Counted from the stretch's first letter, positions 48,414-63,000 are shown. The stretch: DNA of 64,000 nucleotides from Aphrophora alni (GCA_963513935.1 OY740767.1:84618060-84682059); one strand, 5' to 3'. Notes: generated by a model from the sequence alone, not told the origin. A program made the numbers and translations.

Positions 48414-49759
48414 CTCCTTTAGACAGTAAAGTAGAACCGAAGTTCTAAAATGCGATTATGATCTAGTAGAATGAACAGACTGAGAATCAATAATCTAAGA
48501 GAATAATTCGAAATAGAAATTTCCTCGAAAAGATGCCTTCACATAATGACTGTTAAGAGTTTCAGGTGGAAAGTATACCAGACGATGGGATTTCAAATAA
48601 GCTTAAAACCAGACTAACTGGCGAATTAAATACCCAAAGGTGGTCAAATACTATACTTTTTGATTGAAACCGGAAGTGAAAAAGAAATAATTTTATACAA
48701 ATACAATGAATTATTAAAGAAATTAAATATATTATTACCTCCCATAATAGATGTAGGTAGTATTAGTAAAGGACGAAATAACCGATATTTACGATGGTCG
48801 TAGACGCTAGTTTAAAGATAGAGAGCTGTATGAGTTCAATCACAGTAGGTCAATCCTTTTTCCCTTTCCTATCAAATTTTTTGTCTACATTTATAGTATG
48901 TGATACTTTGAAATATGCATTGAAGCATACCTTTATGTCTGCATAGACGCCCTAGCATACAAAACTGTATGAGAGCAAATCACGCTAAGTGCTAAAGAAT
49001 ATTCCTACACACTATCCTGGATGTGTCAAGTGACCAGGAGGGAGAGGGGGTCATATATTGTGTCCAAAACGCCGCAGCATTGAGTAATGATAATAACATT
49101 ACCATTAGTCAATGTCACAATCTCTGTCTAAACGGACTTTAATGTTTTCCAGTCTATATAATACCTGTTCCCTTGCAAACCTTTAGATACTTTAGTGTAG
49201 AACTAGGAATTTTTATAAACTTTACTAAACTTTAGTGACTCTAAGTCCAAATCTATGAAGTGTAGTTAATGAAGTAAAGTTTAATGTGTAAATATGTTTA
49301 TCAAGCTTGAATTTGTATTTAAAAATATCTTCTCACATATAGACAGAATATTTTCCAATGGATCTACAAAATTATGTTTTGTATTAAATTTTAAGATTTG
49401 GATCCCTTGAGTAGTGATGAGCAAATCCAAGAATTTTGGTCCATTCAAAAATTTAAGATTTAAGAGTCATCTGTCTATTACTAAATAATCAATTTAAACT
49501 CCTACTGTTTGCACTAAGGCCGTTTCGGGTTTTATTCAGCTATGGTAACGTGATATTCAGCTATTATTCAGTAATAATTTTCTTTTCTTACTTCGTCAAC
49601 GTTTTTCTAAAAAACAAACACGTTTTATACATTTTTCAAACATTTAACCTTGAGGCACAAACACTTAGACATTTAAAACACATAGAGTAATATTAAAATC
49701 TTCGTTTTATCTATTCTGATTCATTTCCGGGCCTGAGTAAACAGCGGCGGTCACAGTAC
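48414..49759. other. AT-rich DNA, no gene recognised
   Basis: No domain or repeat identified. It may include the decayed 3' side of the Penelope-like element that follows. Confidence 0.35.
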
Positions 49760-49849
49760 ATTGGTCGGATTTATTATCAACTATTATTTGATTCTAATCT
49801 TGAGTAAATCAAACAGAAGGTTAGATTGGAAATTTTGTTTTGTATGCCT

Positions 49850-50110
49850 TTCTTCCGTGGGCGTATATTTCGTATTGCTCCAAAAGTCATGTATTTGCCC
49901 TTATGGTAGATGTTCAGAATTTCCATGTTTGTTCAGACTGTATGCTCCTGAATGTGTGATCGTTATCTTTTATATTCTCTGCGTTACTCTCTGCTATGTA
50001 GTCCTTAAATCTCTGTTTGAAAAATCTTTCCGTTTGGACGATGTACTACTTATCACAATCGCCATAATTAAGTTTATATATTCCACTTTTTGTGAAATTA
50101 TCTGTAGTTT
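49850..50110 (-). pseudogene. Penelope-like GIY-YIG endonuclease domain, broken
   Basis: GIYKLNYGDC matches the GIY half with its Cys-containing strand. YIVQTERFFKQRFKDYIAES matches the YIGQT-R half, with G changed to V and an in-frame stop before it. It follows the reverse transcriptase at the expected distance. Confidence 0.75.
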
Positions 50111-50627
50111 TCAATTTTAGCTTCAGCAAATTTCCCAAGCTATTTGTCTGTCATGTATGCCAAATTTATTCCTTGTTCACTTAAGGTGTTTGTGGCTATT
50201 TTATCAGTATCCTTGATATAAGGTATCACTGTGCATTTTTTAAATTTTCTTGGCTGGTATTGTTTTTGGTAACTCTTTTTCTCATATTTCCCAATTAATC
50301 TGTCGATCAATTCAGCTTCATAACCATTGTTTAAAGCCATGTCCTTCAAAATCTGTATTCGTCCTGTTTGTCAACTGTGCTCATTGGTATGTCCAACATC
50401 CTGTTAACCTAACAATTGAATGCAGCCATTTTGTGTTGGTAGGATGATATGAAGTGTTGTTTACCACGTGGTCCGTCGGTGTCTATTTCCTATTTATTTT
50501 GAAACTGTGTAGCTGAATCATTAGTAAACGTTAGGTCAAGAACATTTGTTGCCTTATCATTCTCAACTTCATCTGTGAATTTCAGTTTTGGGTGTATATC
50601 TTTTAGGTAGGTATATAGAATAGTTAT

Positions 50628-51150
50628 TTATCTATCACTCCCTAGAAAAAAGGCAAAAAAGGTGTCGATCACATACCTATAATAATAAATTATTTTCCCG
50701 TATTGTGGGTTACAGCTGTTCATAATATGTTTGTTATCGATATAATTTAAGAAGATTTTTGCCAATTTACTAAATAATAGTGAGCCTATCGTTAGGACGT
50801 CATTTTGTTTGTAAAATTCATTGTTGAAATCAAACATACGTGTAGTAGGTTTAACAATTTTGCAATGTGTTCTCTCTGAAATAACTCAGTTTGTGTAAGG
50901 ATTTCTTAATTAAAGCTAATGTTTCGTTTTTCGGTACGTTTCTATATATTTTACTTGTACAATGATACAAGTTTGGGTCCTCCTTTATTCTTTGGTTCAA
51001 ATCCCTTGAGTTTTTAAGATTATAGCTTATGTCAAAGTAACAGCTTTCGCAATATTGCGTCCAAATATTTCGCTAATTTATAAGCGGGTGAGTTTCTAAA
51101 ATCGACCATGGGTGTTATTGGTTGTCTGTTTTGTGTTTTTGTGGGTTTTG
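50628..51150 (-). pseudogene. Penelope-like reverse transcriptase, broken
   Basis: The block with SPAYKLAKYL is followed by a gap with frame changes, then the block corresponding to the QxDGLAMGSPLSP and YRYVDD motifs. The active-site Asp pair is damaged (VIDT where VDDT is usual) and GLAMGSPLS reads VLTIGSLLF. The protein is dead. Confidence 0.8.
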
Positions 51151-51170
51151 AGTAGAGATTGAACTATAGG

Positions 51171-54100
51171 GGCTGATGGCTTTATAATTTTTATCATTTG
51201 CATTACACGCTAGTCTATTACTGCAAATTATCCTTTGACATATTGTAAAATAGAGTATTTTAAAATAGGCTCAAGTAATTTTGATCAAGTCTTTATGAGA
51301 TGTGATGGTTTATGACCCTAATGTAATTGTCAATCTGAAGGTGAAAGAAAATTATTGGAAAAACCGCAAAATAAACCGAGAGCAAATTAAAACCTACACA
51401 AACTCACAAACATAAAAATGTATTTATATATTGTTAACAAGCAAATTTTATTGTTAAAAGTTGAGTTTTATTGATATTCAATATTTATATTCTATAACAC
51501 CTACAAACGACTTGCAATCTAAAGCTCTACACTTTATTCCTAATATTCTTTAACAAAATATAATATTCCTTTTAACATTAGTGCACATTCCGACATCACC
51601 CACTCCAGTGTCCTAAGTCGTTGGATTATTATACTGCTCTGGAGGGATGTGTACTATAAGATATTATCTCCCTGTCTAAAGACAAGGAACTGAGATACAT
51701 ATTGTGGTTTTACCGATGTTTGTTGTACAAAATGAGGGGCACATCCCCTTCCCTCTCTTGATGCGTGATGCGCCCTTGCAACTGTTAAAATCAATAATGA
51801 GAATCGACGACTGCTGAAATATGTTCTTACTCCACTCCAAGCACGTGCTGGCTGTGCAATCACTGTGAAATCACTTGATTACTTATTGCTATCATCAAGG
51901 TTGTTTGTTCCGTTATTGAACATATAATATTATGAAAATAATAGTAATATTTATACCACAGATAATAAACCAATTATCAGTGATTATACTAACAACCATT
52001 TTTGATTTTGATTGTCATTTACCTAGGGTGACAGTACTTCAATTTCAGAATATTACTTAAAGTAATAATATCGATATTAGACGTTTTGAAATAATACTTT
52101 GTAAAATATATTTTCGCATTTTAAAAATTATTACTGTTAATACTTCAAGGAAATGGGGTAACCAGAAAATTGTCATTTTGTACCTGACCCCCAAATTTAA
52201 TCTGAGGTTAGGTTTTATTTTATTGCCATTTTTAAAATAGCGGCTGTTCTAAATCTTCTCTCGTTCTTAAAATTTCCCTTGTTTATATCTCATTTTCCCA
52301 TTTGATATTTTTAAATTTTATTTTCACAAATTAATTTTGTGTATGTCTTTTGTTTTGTTTTATGCAGAAAAATTTTGAAAAATTAAACTAATGAAGTTCA
52401 GTTTTCTAATGTATATCTTATAGAATATTTATCTTTCTGGTCATTACAATATAGGACTGTTGTGGATATGATGACAAATATTATAAATAAACCTCCCATT
52501 TTTATTCGTAAATAACACGGAAGAAAATATTAGTTATTAAATTTAGATTGTGCGTTGAAATTTTGATATAGCTTTAAATAAATGTTAAAGTTACTATTTT
52601 CTTGTAGTTAAAAATAAATTACTAATATACATTTCAAAATTACCACTTTTTGTACAATTTTCACTTTTTCAATATATATCGGGAAAACGGGTCAAAACAA
52701 TTAAAGACAATCCCATAATTACGGGACATATGGCAGTGTACCTGACATAAAGTTAGGATTGTTTAGGTGATACAATAAAACTCACAAAAACTCTTTAATA
52801 CTGAAATTAGGGACTGAGGTTAGTGGGTTTGATTAATTTTCTCGTGTAATATGATATTTAAAGCCAGCTGTCGTTTTTTATCTAACCAATGGCCGAAATT
52901 AACTCTTAATAGCATTGCAACTCTCCATTACATCACAGTCTGCGTTCGTCTTCTCACGTCAACACTCTGTAAGGTCAGAGTACATGGTCGAATTTTTAAT
53001 TACAATTCCCAAACTGTAATTTTATCGCGAATATGATTTAGACTTTATATATTATTCATGGGTCAATAATCATCTCGTTGTATCAAAATTGCATTGATAT
53101 TTTTAGCCTTTATTGAAAATTACTCCCTTTCAACGGTAATTAAAGGTTAATGGACATTTTCAAGCTGCTAATTTTAAACCTATAACTTTCGTTTGAAAGT
53201 TACTAAAATTATTCGTTAGGATATTAATTGACATGCGTTGGCTTTCTTTTTAGGACGATGAGAAAACCTATGTTTGGACTACAGATAAAAGAAGAAATCT
53301 GTGAAAATCATCCCTTTTTATCTGTTCGAACTCATAAAATTTACCAATTCAAGAGGTCAACTTTCATTGAGGTAAACTGCATAACATAATATTTCAAGCC
53401 TTCACTAAAATTCGTTCATATTAATATTATAAAATACCTCCCTTCCATTAACGGCGATATTGTGCCGTTGTCCTTCACTCCATTACCACGAGTCGTTTTA
53501 CATTTTAATGTTAGCCCAAGAGAAATGAAATTGAAGAGTAGTATAGTTTAGTTAAAGATATAGGTTTTTAGGTTACAAATGACCCGAAAGAACTAGATTA
53601 GTATAAATAAGTAGAAATGCACAGATTTATAGAAAGAAGTCTGCCAGTTCAGCTTACCCTGGTCAGGAGATCTATTCAAAATTTATATATAACTATGTTA
53701 GAATTTGATCAGGTACTTTTCAGAATACGCACATAGAAAGGCTTCAGCAAGAGGAAGGCGAGGAAGTAAATACTTTTAGTATGTACTAGACTCGGCACAT
53801 GTGTAGATGAATGATAACACATATACTTCATGCCTGCGTGAATAGTGTTGACAGACTGACAAATTGTACAGAAACTAGTTCTTAACCTTAAAAACTGTAA
53901 ACAAAATATATTTTCTTTTTCCTAGTAAATTGCTGATGTTGAAAATTTGCGACCCGTATACTTCTAATAATATCATTACCATATACGGTTTCTCGCATTA
54001 TTTTTTAAACTTGAAAATGCTATAAAATAACGGGCGAAAGTGGAAAAACTAATTATAAGTCCATATCCCTCGCAACTTGTGTCATTTTATTATCAGGTTA

Positions 54101-57100
54101 ACAGTTTTAATAGTAAAAAACAATTAAAGTACGTGTGATCACTTAATCGTTGCAATTGTATGAGATATACAATTAAAATATTAACGAACAAGACATGAAG
54201 TGTGACGTCACTGCAGGTGCCCCAGATCGAAACGTGAATGTTGAATGTGAAGCATGCATCACGGAGACCTTATCATGATGGCATTGAGTAAGTATAATTA
54301 TATAATGTGGTAAAGTTTGTGATGATATCGAGATTCTTTGTACATATTCTTTTATCCACCAAACAATTTAAATGTATAACGTTAATTGGATGTAAATATA
54401 TTGTTATGTAAATACAAAACGATTATGTACTTAAATTTTAACCTTGGTAATAATTTGTTAATTTTAAGTAGTAATAAAACAAATAAAGAAATAAGAAAAC
54501 AGTTTATAAATCCACCGCTACAAATAACGCAAAGTTATGCTGACAAAATGCTTATGATTTTAATCTTCTTGAATCACCGTATTCAAGTCCTCATCGGTAT
54601 TGAGTTTGAGGACATACACATGTTCCTCCAATAGTTCCATAAAAAGATATTAACTGCCCAAGCTGTGATTTCTTTTCATTTAAGTTCTTTCTGTTTATTA
54701 CGTAATTGTTTTTTGGTACTTAACAATGAGAGTTTTACCATACAATGTTGTAAAATTAAGCTTCACCTGAAAAGAATTCGATGGTACCATTTAGGGTCAG
54801 ATTCATCAAGTTCGATGACTTAAGAACAAAATTCTGATTTTCTATCCCGATTAGCTTCAAGAAGACCAAAATGACTTTTGTAAAACTTTATTTTATTTCG
54901 CAATGATTTGATTTCGGTGTCACTTCTTCAAAAGACACTTTTCTTGGAATTGGAATGTGGTTCATGGACAACCGTAAACTTTCTAATTGTTTGAAAAAGT
55001 CATGCTAAACGAAAATAATGTTGTTTAAGATGGCAAAATTGTAAATTATTACTCTTATTTCATGTAATGGAAAAAAATGTAACAACTGTTCAACAATATA
55101 TTGAAACTCTATCACTTGATTAATGTACAGTACACAAACATATCAAATAAAAAAACTATTTTAGAACATTCAAGCTTGTAAAAGCTTGAGTTTACTTTAA
55201 AAGCCACAAATTTGTTTTCAACCCATAAAAATGGCTAATAATTCTTCTTTAAATTTAGGTTTTATTACCAATTCAATTATACAGTTATTAGAATTTCTTC
55301 GTAGAGCACACTGTACAAAACTTAGTTATCATAGTTTCTTTAGACGGTAATTATTTGATTTTTTTCTCTAAGTAAACCGTCTGCTTTAATTTCTACTGAG
55401 ATTTCATGAGTAATTATTTACATCCTTCGCGTGAAGAGAATTGTATATATATATAAACAAGTTCTAGTAACTACCGAGGCAAAAAACGTAATTTAGATTT
55501 AATTTTCTACGTAGTATAAGTACAGGAATGAACTCTTAAATTCCTTTCTGCTAAACATTAATGTGATTGGTCTTTTAATGAACGTTTGTTTTGCCTACCT
55601 GACGATCCTATTTTCATCTTCTTTATAGCTGTTTTAACAACTTATACATTTTAATCTTCACTGTGGCGTTATGAGAATTGAACGACAGGATGAATTTGTT
55701 GTGAACCTTATATATATTATATTCCTGAACACTTTCAAACACCGTTATTGTGTCTTTATTGTAAGGGTGTTATTTTATTTGTGTTGCCCTAAAAGTGGAC
55801 GAAAAAAGAAGAGGAAGGTAACTAGAAATTAAAACCAATGCTCTTTTGAAATATTCGTTAAAGTAGTAATATTTTGAAATAAATAATTTAACTGTTATAC
55901 TTTCATTTTTATCGTCGTTTCTCGTAATACAAATGTGTAGACGCAAATTTAACTTAACTTACTATTTTTTCTTAGTATCCCACTTAATTTAACAGAATTT
56001 TGCATAATTTGTACTTTTATCTTCTTTTGTTGAAAAGTAAGTACAATAAAATATATAATAATAAATTTGACACCAACAATAAATTTACTGGACAAATATA
56101 TACTCTTTACTCAATTCCTTTCCGAAAGCCGTCTTTAGACAGTTTAAAACAAAGTCACAAAGCCCCGTAATATAATTTTACATTAATATGTTTACCTAAT
56201 AGAACTTTTTCATATGTTAATTAGATGTAAAGGTAATTAGTTAGTTGAATCGCACAATAGGCATACTTTTGATTAGTTTTGTGGTATCGACCCATGAAAA
56301 GTTGTTCAGACGAATGTTGAGTGCTATTGTCGTAGAGGGGCCAAATCAAAAAGTTTTACTTCTTTTAGGGCTATAACATCAGTCAAACAAAACATAAAAG
56401 TTATTTATTTGCCCGGGACCATCATAATAGAAGATTAAGGCGTCGTAAAGGAGAGAAAATAAGACCGTAAAAGGTTTTGGAAAATATCAAATTTTATTTA
56501 GATTTAGTAACTAAATTAGAATTTCTTTGTTTTTCTAGGCCTATATGATTTTGCATTTTCCTCAAATTTAAAAATCATGATGTATGATATATGATACATT
56601 TCATATAGAAAATTGTGTGACGCAGTTCTTCTTTAAAAGCCTGTTTTAAAATGTAACTTTTCTAAACTTTTACACATTATAAATAAAAACAAAAATTAAT
56701 GTACTAATAAACTTTATGAAGTAAACTAACGTTGCAAAATAATTACCAATATCCTGTATTATGAAAATAATCTTAGTTTGTAGAGAAGTGTTTGCAATTT
56801 ACTAAAACGTGCATTTTTAAAATTAGAATGGTGCGACACTCGTTCAACATGATTACATTTTATATGAACAAGTATGATTACAGCAAATATGCATGCAAAT
56901 CAACTCAGCAAGGTTTGGGCGTGGAATTTCATATGCAGGCCTAATTGCCCAAAATTCCGACCTACTACCCACTGTGTGTGCCGAGTAACTGTTGATTTAA
57001 TTAACAATCGCAACATAATAATGAATTACTTTGTGACATGATGTAACCGGATTCCACTTGTTTGAACGAAAACTAAATTACTACTTGTATGGGTTCAGTT

Positions 57101-58010
57101 CGATAAAAAAAAAAACTAAAACTAAAATAAATATAAATTTCAACACAACATAATTATCACATCAAGAACTTATTTATTTTGCAACTTATTATGATTACAA
57201 AATAAATCATGTTGTTCTTACCTCATACCGTGTTGTATGTGCTATTTTAATAAAAGTAGAGGTTGATAATAAAAGCAATAGTTCCAACTAAGGGAGTGAT
57301 TGGTTCAGAGACATTTCTTCATTAAAGTTAGACGTTTTTATAAGTATCTATTAATTTCTAAATATTTTAAATTATTCAGTTTTCCTTCCATTTGCTCCAT
57401 ATGCAATATTTCAACAATCAGTTTAAGATTTAAATTATACTCTGTTTCTAATAAATGGTTTAAAAAATTAAAGTCAAATTTCCCTTACTTAAATGCTTAA
57501 GTTACTCCTTGTGGCCCGTCCCGCTGGAAAGGTAACGGTCCACTGAATACGTACTAAAATAGGTTATGGTGTCCATTAACAATGTACAAAGCTTTGTAAT
57601 GGTTATAAAAATATTAAGCCGTCCCGGGACTTATTTAACACGCAGAATGTGTATTAACAGTAGTTCGAAGTATCATAAACGTTATGGTTATTTTACTCTT
57701 TTATATTTTGTATTGGAAGCTTAGCCTTGGCTATAGATGTGAAATGTTTTTTACTTAAAATAAACCCTCCTACATAAACTAATTAAAATAACAATAATAC
57801 GTACAATGGGTCAATATAATGATTTTAATAGATACAAACAATTAAAAAAAAAATATATGGTGCGTTTTAATAAATACAAATTTATTTTAAATGAATGAAT
57901 TTGGAGATTATAGTTTTGTAAAAAACTCATATGTATATGGTTATAAAACGGTACATGAAATATTATAAAACGTATCTGAATGGAGGATACACTTTTCTTC
58001 TGAATATATG
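51171..58010. other. AT-rich DNA, no gene recognised
   Basis: Long stretch with chance open frames only (51654, 52851, 54386, 57300). No domain, tRNA or clear element ends seen. Confidence 0.35.
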
Positions 58011-58014
58011 ATAA

Positions 58015-58410
58015 TAATGATTCGAATTTGCCCCTAATCACAATCACTAGAAACTTTAAAATAAAACACAATTATCTGATTAATTGTTCTTTATTTATTA
58101 TTTCCCCTAAATGCCCTGATGTACATTTCGATAACATGGTTATCATCATGATGATGATAACCATGTTATCGAAATGTACATCAGGGCAACATTAGTAGAT
58201 ATGTAAGTTTAGATTTAGTTTATAAGCAAGACCCTCGGATGATGATAACCATGTTATCGAAATGTACATCAGGGCATTTAGGAGAAATAATAAATAAAGA
58301 ACAATTAATCAGATAATTGTGCTTTATTTTAAAGTTTCTAGTGATTGTGGTTAGGGGCAAATTCGAATCATTATTGTGAATTTCACCACAGTGCTCAAGA
58401 AGATTGTATC
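58015..58410. repeat. Nested palindrome with three hammerhead-like motifs
   Basis: A near-perfect palindrome with 35-bp arms (58113-58147 and 58153-58187) has a 5-bp centre. A third copy of the right arm follows at about 58241-58275 and continues as the inverted partner of 58015-58112, giving arms of about 130 bp. Each of the three copies holds a perfect 6-bp stem GATAAC/GTTATC with a 3-nt loop followed by GAAA. Only the copy at 58236-58262 is preceded by CGGATGAT, close to the CTGAAGAT box elsewhere. Confidence 0.8.
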
Positions 58411-58429
58411 TGAATATATGATGTTTCAC

Positions 58430-59700
58430 AAAACGTGTTCAAGTCATACATTTGATTACTCAGAATAGTTTAGCCTCTTTGATAATTTTAGGACTGATTA
58501 ATTTGATATGTATATGTGTACTTTTTCTCCAATGTGGACAATACAGTTATACAATTAAATTGTAAACGCAATTTGTTATTAATTTTTTTTTTTCGTATTT
58601 TTAATAATGGGTAAAAACTATCAGTAAATAAATACTGCCGAAAAACGCTTAAAATTCGTGTCATAATTACATAATCATAAACATTTGAAAACTTGCTTTT
58701 AGTATAAACATTTTTGAATTATACATTTTTCAATAAACAATTTTGTAATAAACAATTGTTTTTAACTTGCAAATTAAAAATATTTTTCATTAAAACTGAC
58801 ATATTATTAAATAGTTGATTGTTCCAAGTACTCTATAAAAATTACCGATATCTTCATTTTATTTGTTAGAAATATTGAAGATCAAATTTATTTTAACAAT
58901 TTTGTTTATTATATAAGAAACTCTTGTTGTATCAGTTCTGTTGGAAGAAAAATGTTTCTTACATATCTCCGATCGGTACTAATGATATTTTGTACATAGA
59001 TACAAATTATGCTTACCCAAGGTCTTTAATCTAAAAACATTTAATACATTAGTATTTGTGGTGTAATAATTTTTCGTAACTATAAGTTTATTAAATTACA
59101 TAATATAAAAGTCTCGTTCTGCCATACTTCTCTTTTTCTAAACTTAATTAAATTACAATAGTTTACACGTTTTCTCAACATTGGTCAATGCCATCGTCGG
59201 ATTTCTGTTAAGCTAAATCCGTTCCACCGCATTAACCTAACCTAGAAAATAATTATTAAAAATTCCATTACAAAGTGAATTTCCCTACTTCCTTTTAAAG
59301 CAACAAATCTTACCAAGGTCGTAACTTAGATTTCCTTTTATAGCCCAGTGGAGCCATCTGGGAGGACAAAACTGAAAGTCGTGACAAAATTACAAGATGT
59401 TATACAATTACCAAGATTTGAGGCAGTAGGGCGTGAACTATGTCAGGGCACTGAGTTGCTGTTAATCTACCAGTATAATTAATTGATCTTGTATGACGCC
59501 TAATAATTAGAGATTTCAATTTAGATGTATGTTTGAGGTCAGAGAATATTAAGACAATTTATTGCAAATTAAAAAGGGTACACATTCAAATTTATTGCAC
59601 ACATTAGAGTTTTTGCGTAATTTCTTGTCATAATTCTAAATTGTTTTTAATAAATAAAAAAGAGAGAAATTTGAAATTTTAGAAAAATTTGCTGTTTATG

Positions 59701-59739
<39 letters not shown>

Positions 59740-60556
59740 ATTCATGTTCACACAAATTAAAAATAATTTGGCGTTTGTCCATTTGTCTATTTGACCGTCT
59801 GTCCGTGGTTAATTTTTCATAGAACCTACTGAAACAATTTCACTTAGGTACCAATACTTACCATCTCTCGATAAATATGCGAGTTATCGTTAAGAAATGA
59901 TCTGCCTAACCTAAAAATTATATCAATTAACTATGAGGAAGTACTACGCTCATTTCATTGGCAGCTATTACTTTAAAATTTATAAGCTATTGTACTTTTA
60001 CTTTAAAATTTTGAGAGGAATCACAGATCAATAATTATTAAAATTTGGTTATTATTTATAACCCCAACTCCCAAGTCAGTGATATTCTGTCCTTCTCCCC
60101 ATCAGTAATTATATACATTATTTCATAAACTTAGTATTAATTATGCTGTTCATTATTATTATTAATTATATCAAGTCTACTAGTATACAACAAAAAATAT
60201 AGTTTATTACAGATCAATGTATGAGTATTTTTTTAAAGTAAATACTTAATTTTTACTTGCATAAGTTGTGCCTAAGGAATATTGGAAATTGGTAAGTTCG
60301 AACAAAAGCTAAGTAGATGTTATTTTGGTGAAGAAACCTAACTCAAACTTTATGAGGATGTGGGTAGGCTATATATTTTATTTACATAATTTGGTTTAAA
60401 AATACTGTATTTTGAATTAAAAGACTAATAATGGACTAACCGTCCATAATATAAAGATATTTATTAGTTTATCACATAAGATATAATTCATAAAAATCGT
60501 ATTTAAGGTGTCTGCAGAAATATTAAACTGGACATGTTAAATAGTAATAAAATGTT

Positions 60557-60616
<60 letters not shown>

Positions 60617-62239
60617 TGTGCCTATCTTTAGTTGTGAAGTACTGATTTTCAGAAACAGTTGGACCGTTTTTATTTTAATTGTTTCCTCATTTTACCTGTA
60701 AATTGTAAATAAACTACTAATGTTAAAGTATTTGCCAATAGACTTAAATCTCACAATTAAATCGATTTTCTCATAATTGGTTCTAACGATTTTTATAATA
60801 ATTTATTTAAATGTATTCCCTACGGTATCACCCAAAGGGTAATAATCACTATCCCCCATAAAAAAAAGATTCTACTTATTTCGATTAAACTTTAGGGGCT
60901 TTAATGTGGTTCACTCATGTGGTAAGTTTTCAAATTGCAAGTTAATGAAAATTTTGGTTTGTATTAACTCTTTGATAAAGATTTATTGTCATTATTGTAA
61001 TGTTATTTTTTCTTTCACTAATGGTTACAATCAAAGGAAAATTTTGTGTTTTTGTGTAAGGGCTCGATTGATAATTCTAATATTTGAACACCATTTATTA
61101 TTTTTTTGCCACAGAAAAAAACTTTGCAGAATTACCGTATAGAATAACAGTTACACTTTGCTTCCAAAAGAAAAGTTTACAGAATAACAGTCTAGAATAA
61201 CTGTTACACTTTACTTCGAAAGGAAAAGTTTCATTTCAGTCGCAAGGGAGAAATAGAATTACTTATACATTCATTATTTGCCACTTCAGGAAATATATTC
61301 ATCTGGGTTTGCCAAATTACTTCTGTACTATATCCTCTATTTGCATAAAGGGTAAACTTTCTTTTTATAATGTCTACATGAAAAACCTTTACATAGGGAT
61401 TTGAAAGAAATATATTGAAAGAGTTTGTATTTTTGACACAAAAGAATGGCCAATGGTGTTTGGTTCTTTCATATGAATAAACTGATGTTGCTTCTGAAAA
61501 GAAAATGTATTGCTTACATTAGTGGATGTTATGAAAGTATAGACTTTTGGATGTTAGTAAGTAAAAAATATTGATGTTAGTGAATTTCGGGGAAAGTCTG
61601 CCATATGGGAGCGTTTTGAATTCAAAACTCAAAATCTATTAAATTGTTGGCTATCTCAGGAGATCTATAGTTTTGGCTTTTTATAATAAAATAATTTATT
61701 AAATTTAGTTTTAGATTTCGTTGAAAGATTGGTCTGACCGAAAAACTCTTCTATTCTATATATCATTTCTTCTCAAAAATGATTTAACATATTTATATTT
61801 AACAAAACTAAAAATACACGTTCTGTCACAGACTCGAAAGGGGTAGTTAACCAAATCCTTGATTACATTTAATTATAAACTACTGATTAAAGTCACAAGT
61901 TTAGTATTGTGGTTAATATAATAGAAGCTTAAAGAGTAATATAGATATTCAAGAAGTTTATGTGGGGAGCGAGGTTAATTGTACAATTTTCAAATTCATT
62001 GTTTTATAACCAATTTTGGAAACTAAATTCTTCCGTTTTTATTGTAAACTGAGCTTGAATTTACTTAAATTTCAAATGTAAAAGCGATTAAAACAGTAGC
62101 CTCCTACACTTCTGGAAATGTATATACCATTTTTATTTTCTCCCATAAATACGTAGTATAGAAAAAGATATGTGATGTGTAAAAAATTGATGACGACTTT
62201 TATGCATATATATTCGTTTTAAGGTCTCCTGAGGAAAAA
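58430..62239. other. AT-rich DNA with (TA)n tracts, no gene recognised
   Basis: (TA)n at 59704-59735 and 60562-60612, each followed by sequence resembling the interspersed repeat of 23930-25400 (phrases such as GTTGGACCGTTTTTA and GAGTTATCG). Two diverged copies of a block around GAATAACAGT lie at 61140-61230. Confidence 0.4.
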
Positions 62240-62520
62240 AAAAAAGGTTTTTGGAATGATATGTGTAGTCTGGCGGTGCATACAGCACAAATGTCTACAA
62301 CTATTTTAATTAAATTGGGTATGTGGACATATTTTTTCAAATAATTCAAAATAGGGGTCAGCTATCAAAAGAAAAAACGAAATTACGATTTTTTCCAACG
62401 AAAATTTTGTCACGAATTGTTGGTAAATACCACAAAGTTTTGAGGCTGTTATATAAGGCGTAAACTCTTTTCGTTCAAATTTTAACGATATTTGGAGATT
62501 AATTACGCCAACTAGTGTGC
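62240..62520 (+). repeat. Diverged interspersed repeat, copy 4
   Basis: TTTTTGGAATGATATG, a CAAAATAGGGGTC block and TTATATAAGGCGTAAACTC match the order of blocks in 24840-25190. Confidence 0.5.
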
Positions 62521-63000
62521 CAAATATTAGTGACATTTAGAAATTGATGACACTAAATTTTGTGTCAAATTTTAGTGACATTTGAAGTATTATTATGACG
62601 CTAACAATTGTTGCCAAATTTTAGCGATATTTTGAAATTAATCATGGCAACTAGCGTGCCAAATGTTAGTGATATTTGGAGATTAATGACGACAACTATT
62701 GTGCTAAATTTTAGTGGCATTTATTTTAAGATTAATGACGCCAACTATTGTGCCAAGTTTTAGTGACATTGGGATTAATGACGCCAACTATTATGCTGAA
62801 TTTTAGTGACATTTGGGATTAATGACGCCAACTATTGTGCTGAATTTCAGTGACATTTGAGATTAATGACGCCAACTATTGTGCTGAATTTTAGTGACAT
62901 TTGGGATTAACGACGCCAACTATTGTGCCAGATTTTAGTGACATTTGTGATTAATGACGCCAACTTTTATACTGAATTTTACTGTCATTTGGGATTAATG
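62470..63000. repeat. 44-bp tandem array, about 11 copies
   Basis: Units contain GATTAATGACGCCAACTATT and TTTTAGTGACATTTG. Length varies from about 42 to 50 bp in the left copies and is regular near 44 bp from about 62700. The left end merges into the interspersed repeat copy 4, whose TAATTACGCCAACTAGTG segment is the apparent seed. Confidence 0.9.

Larger units (their letters stand above)
49760..51170 (-). mobile_element. Penelope-like element remnant (RT plus GIY-YIG endonuclease)
   Basis: Minus-strand reading gives, in order: KPTKTQ, then PITPMVDFRNSPAYKLAKYL (about 51150-51050), the fragment FYKQNDVLTIGSLLFSKLAK and YYYRYVIDTFFAFFLGSDR (50837-50628), a linker with TVIPYIKDTDKIA (50349-50140), then SGIYKLNYGDCDK and YIVQTERFFKQRF (about 50110-49990). 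These are the reverse transcriptase blocks and the GIY-YIG nuclease in the order typical of Penelope-like elements. Frameshifts and stops separate the parts. Confidence 0.85.
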
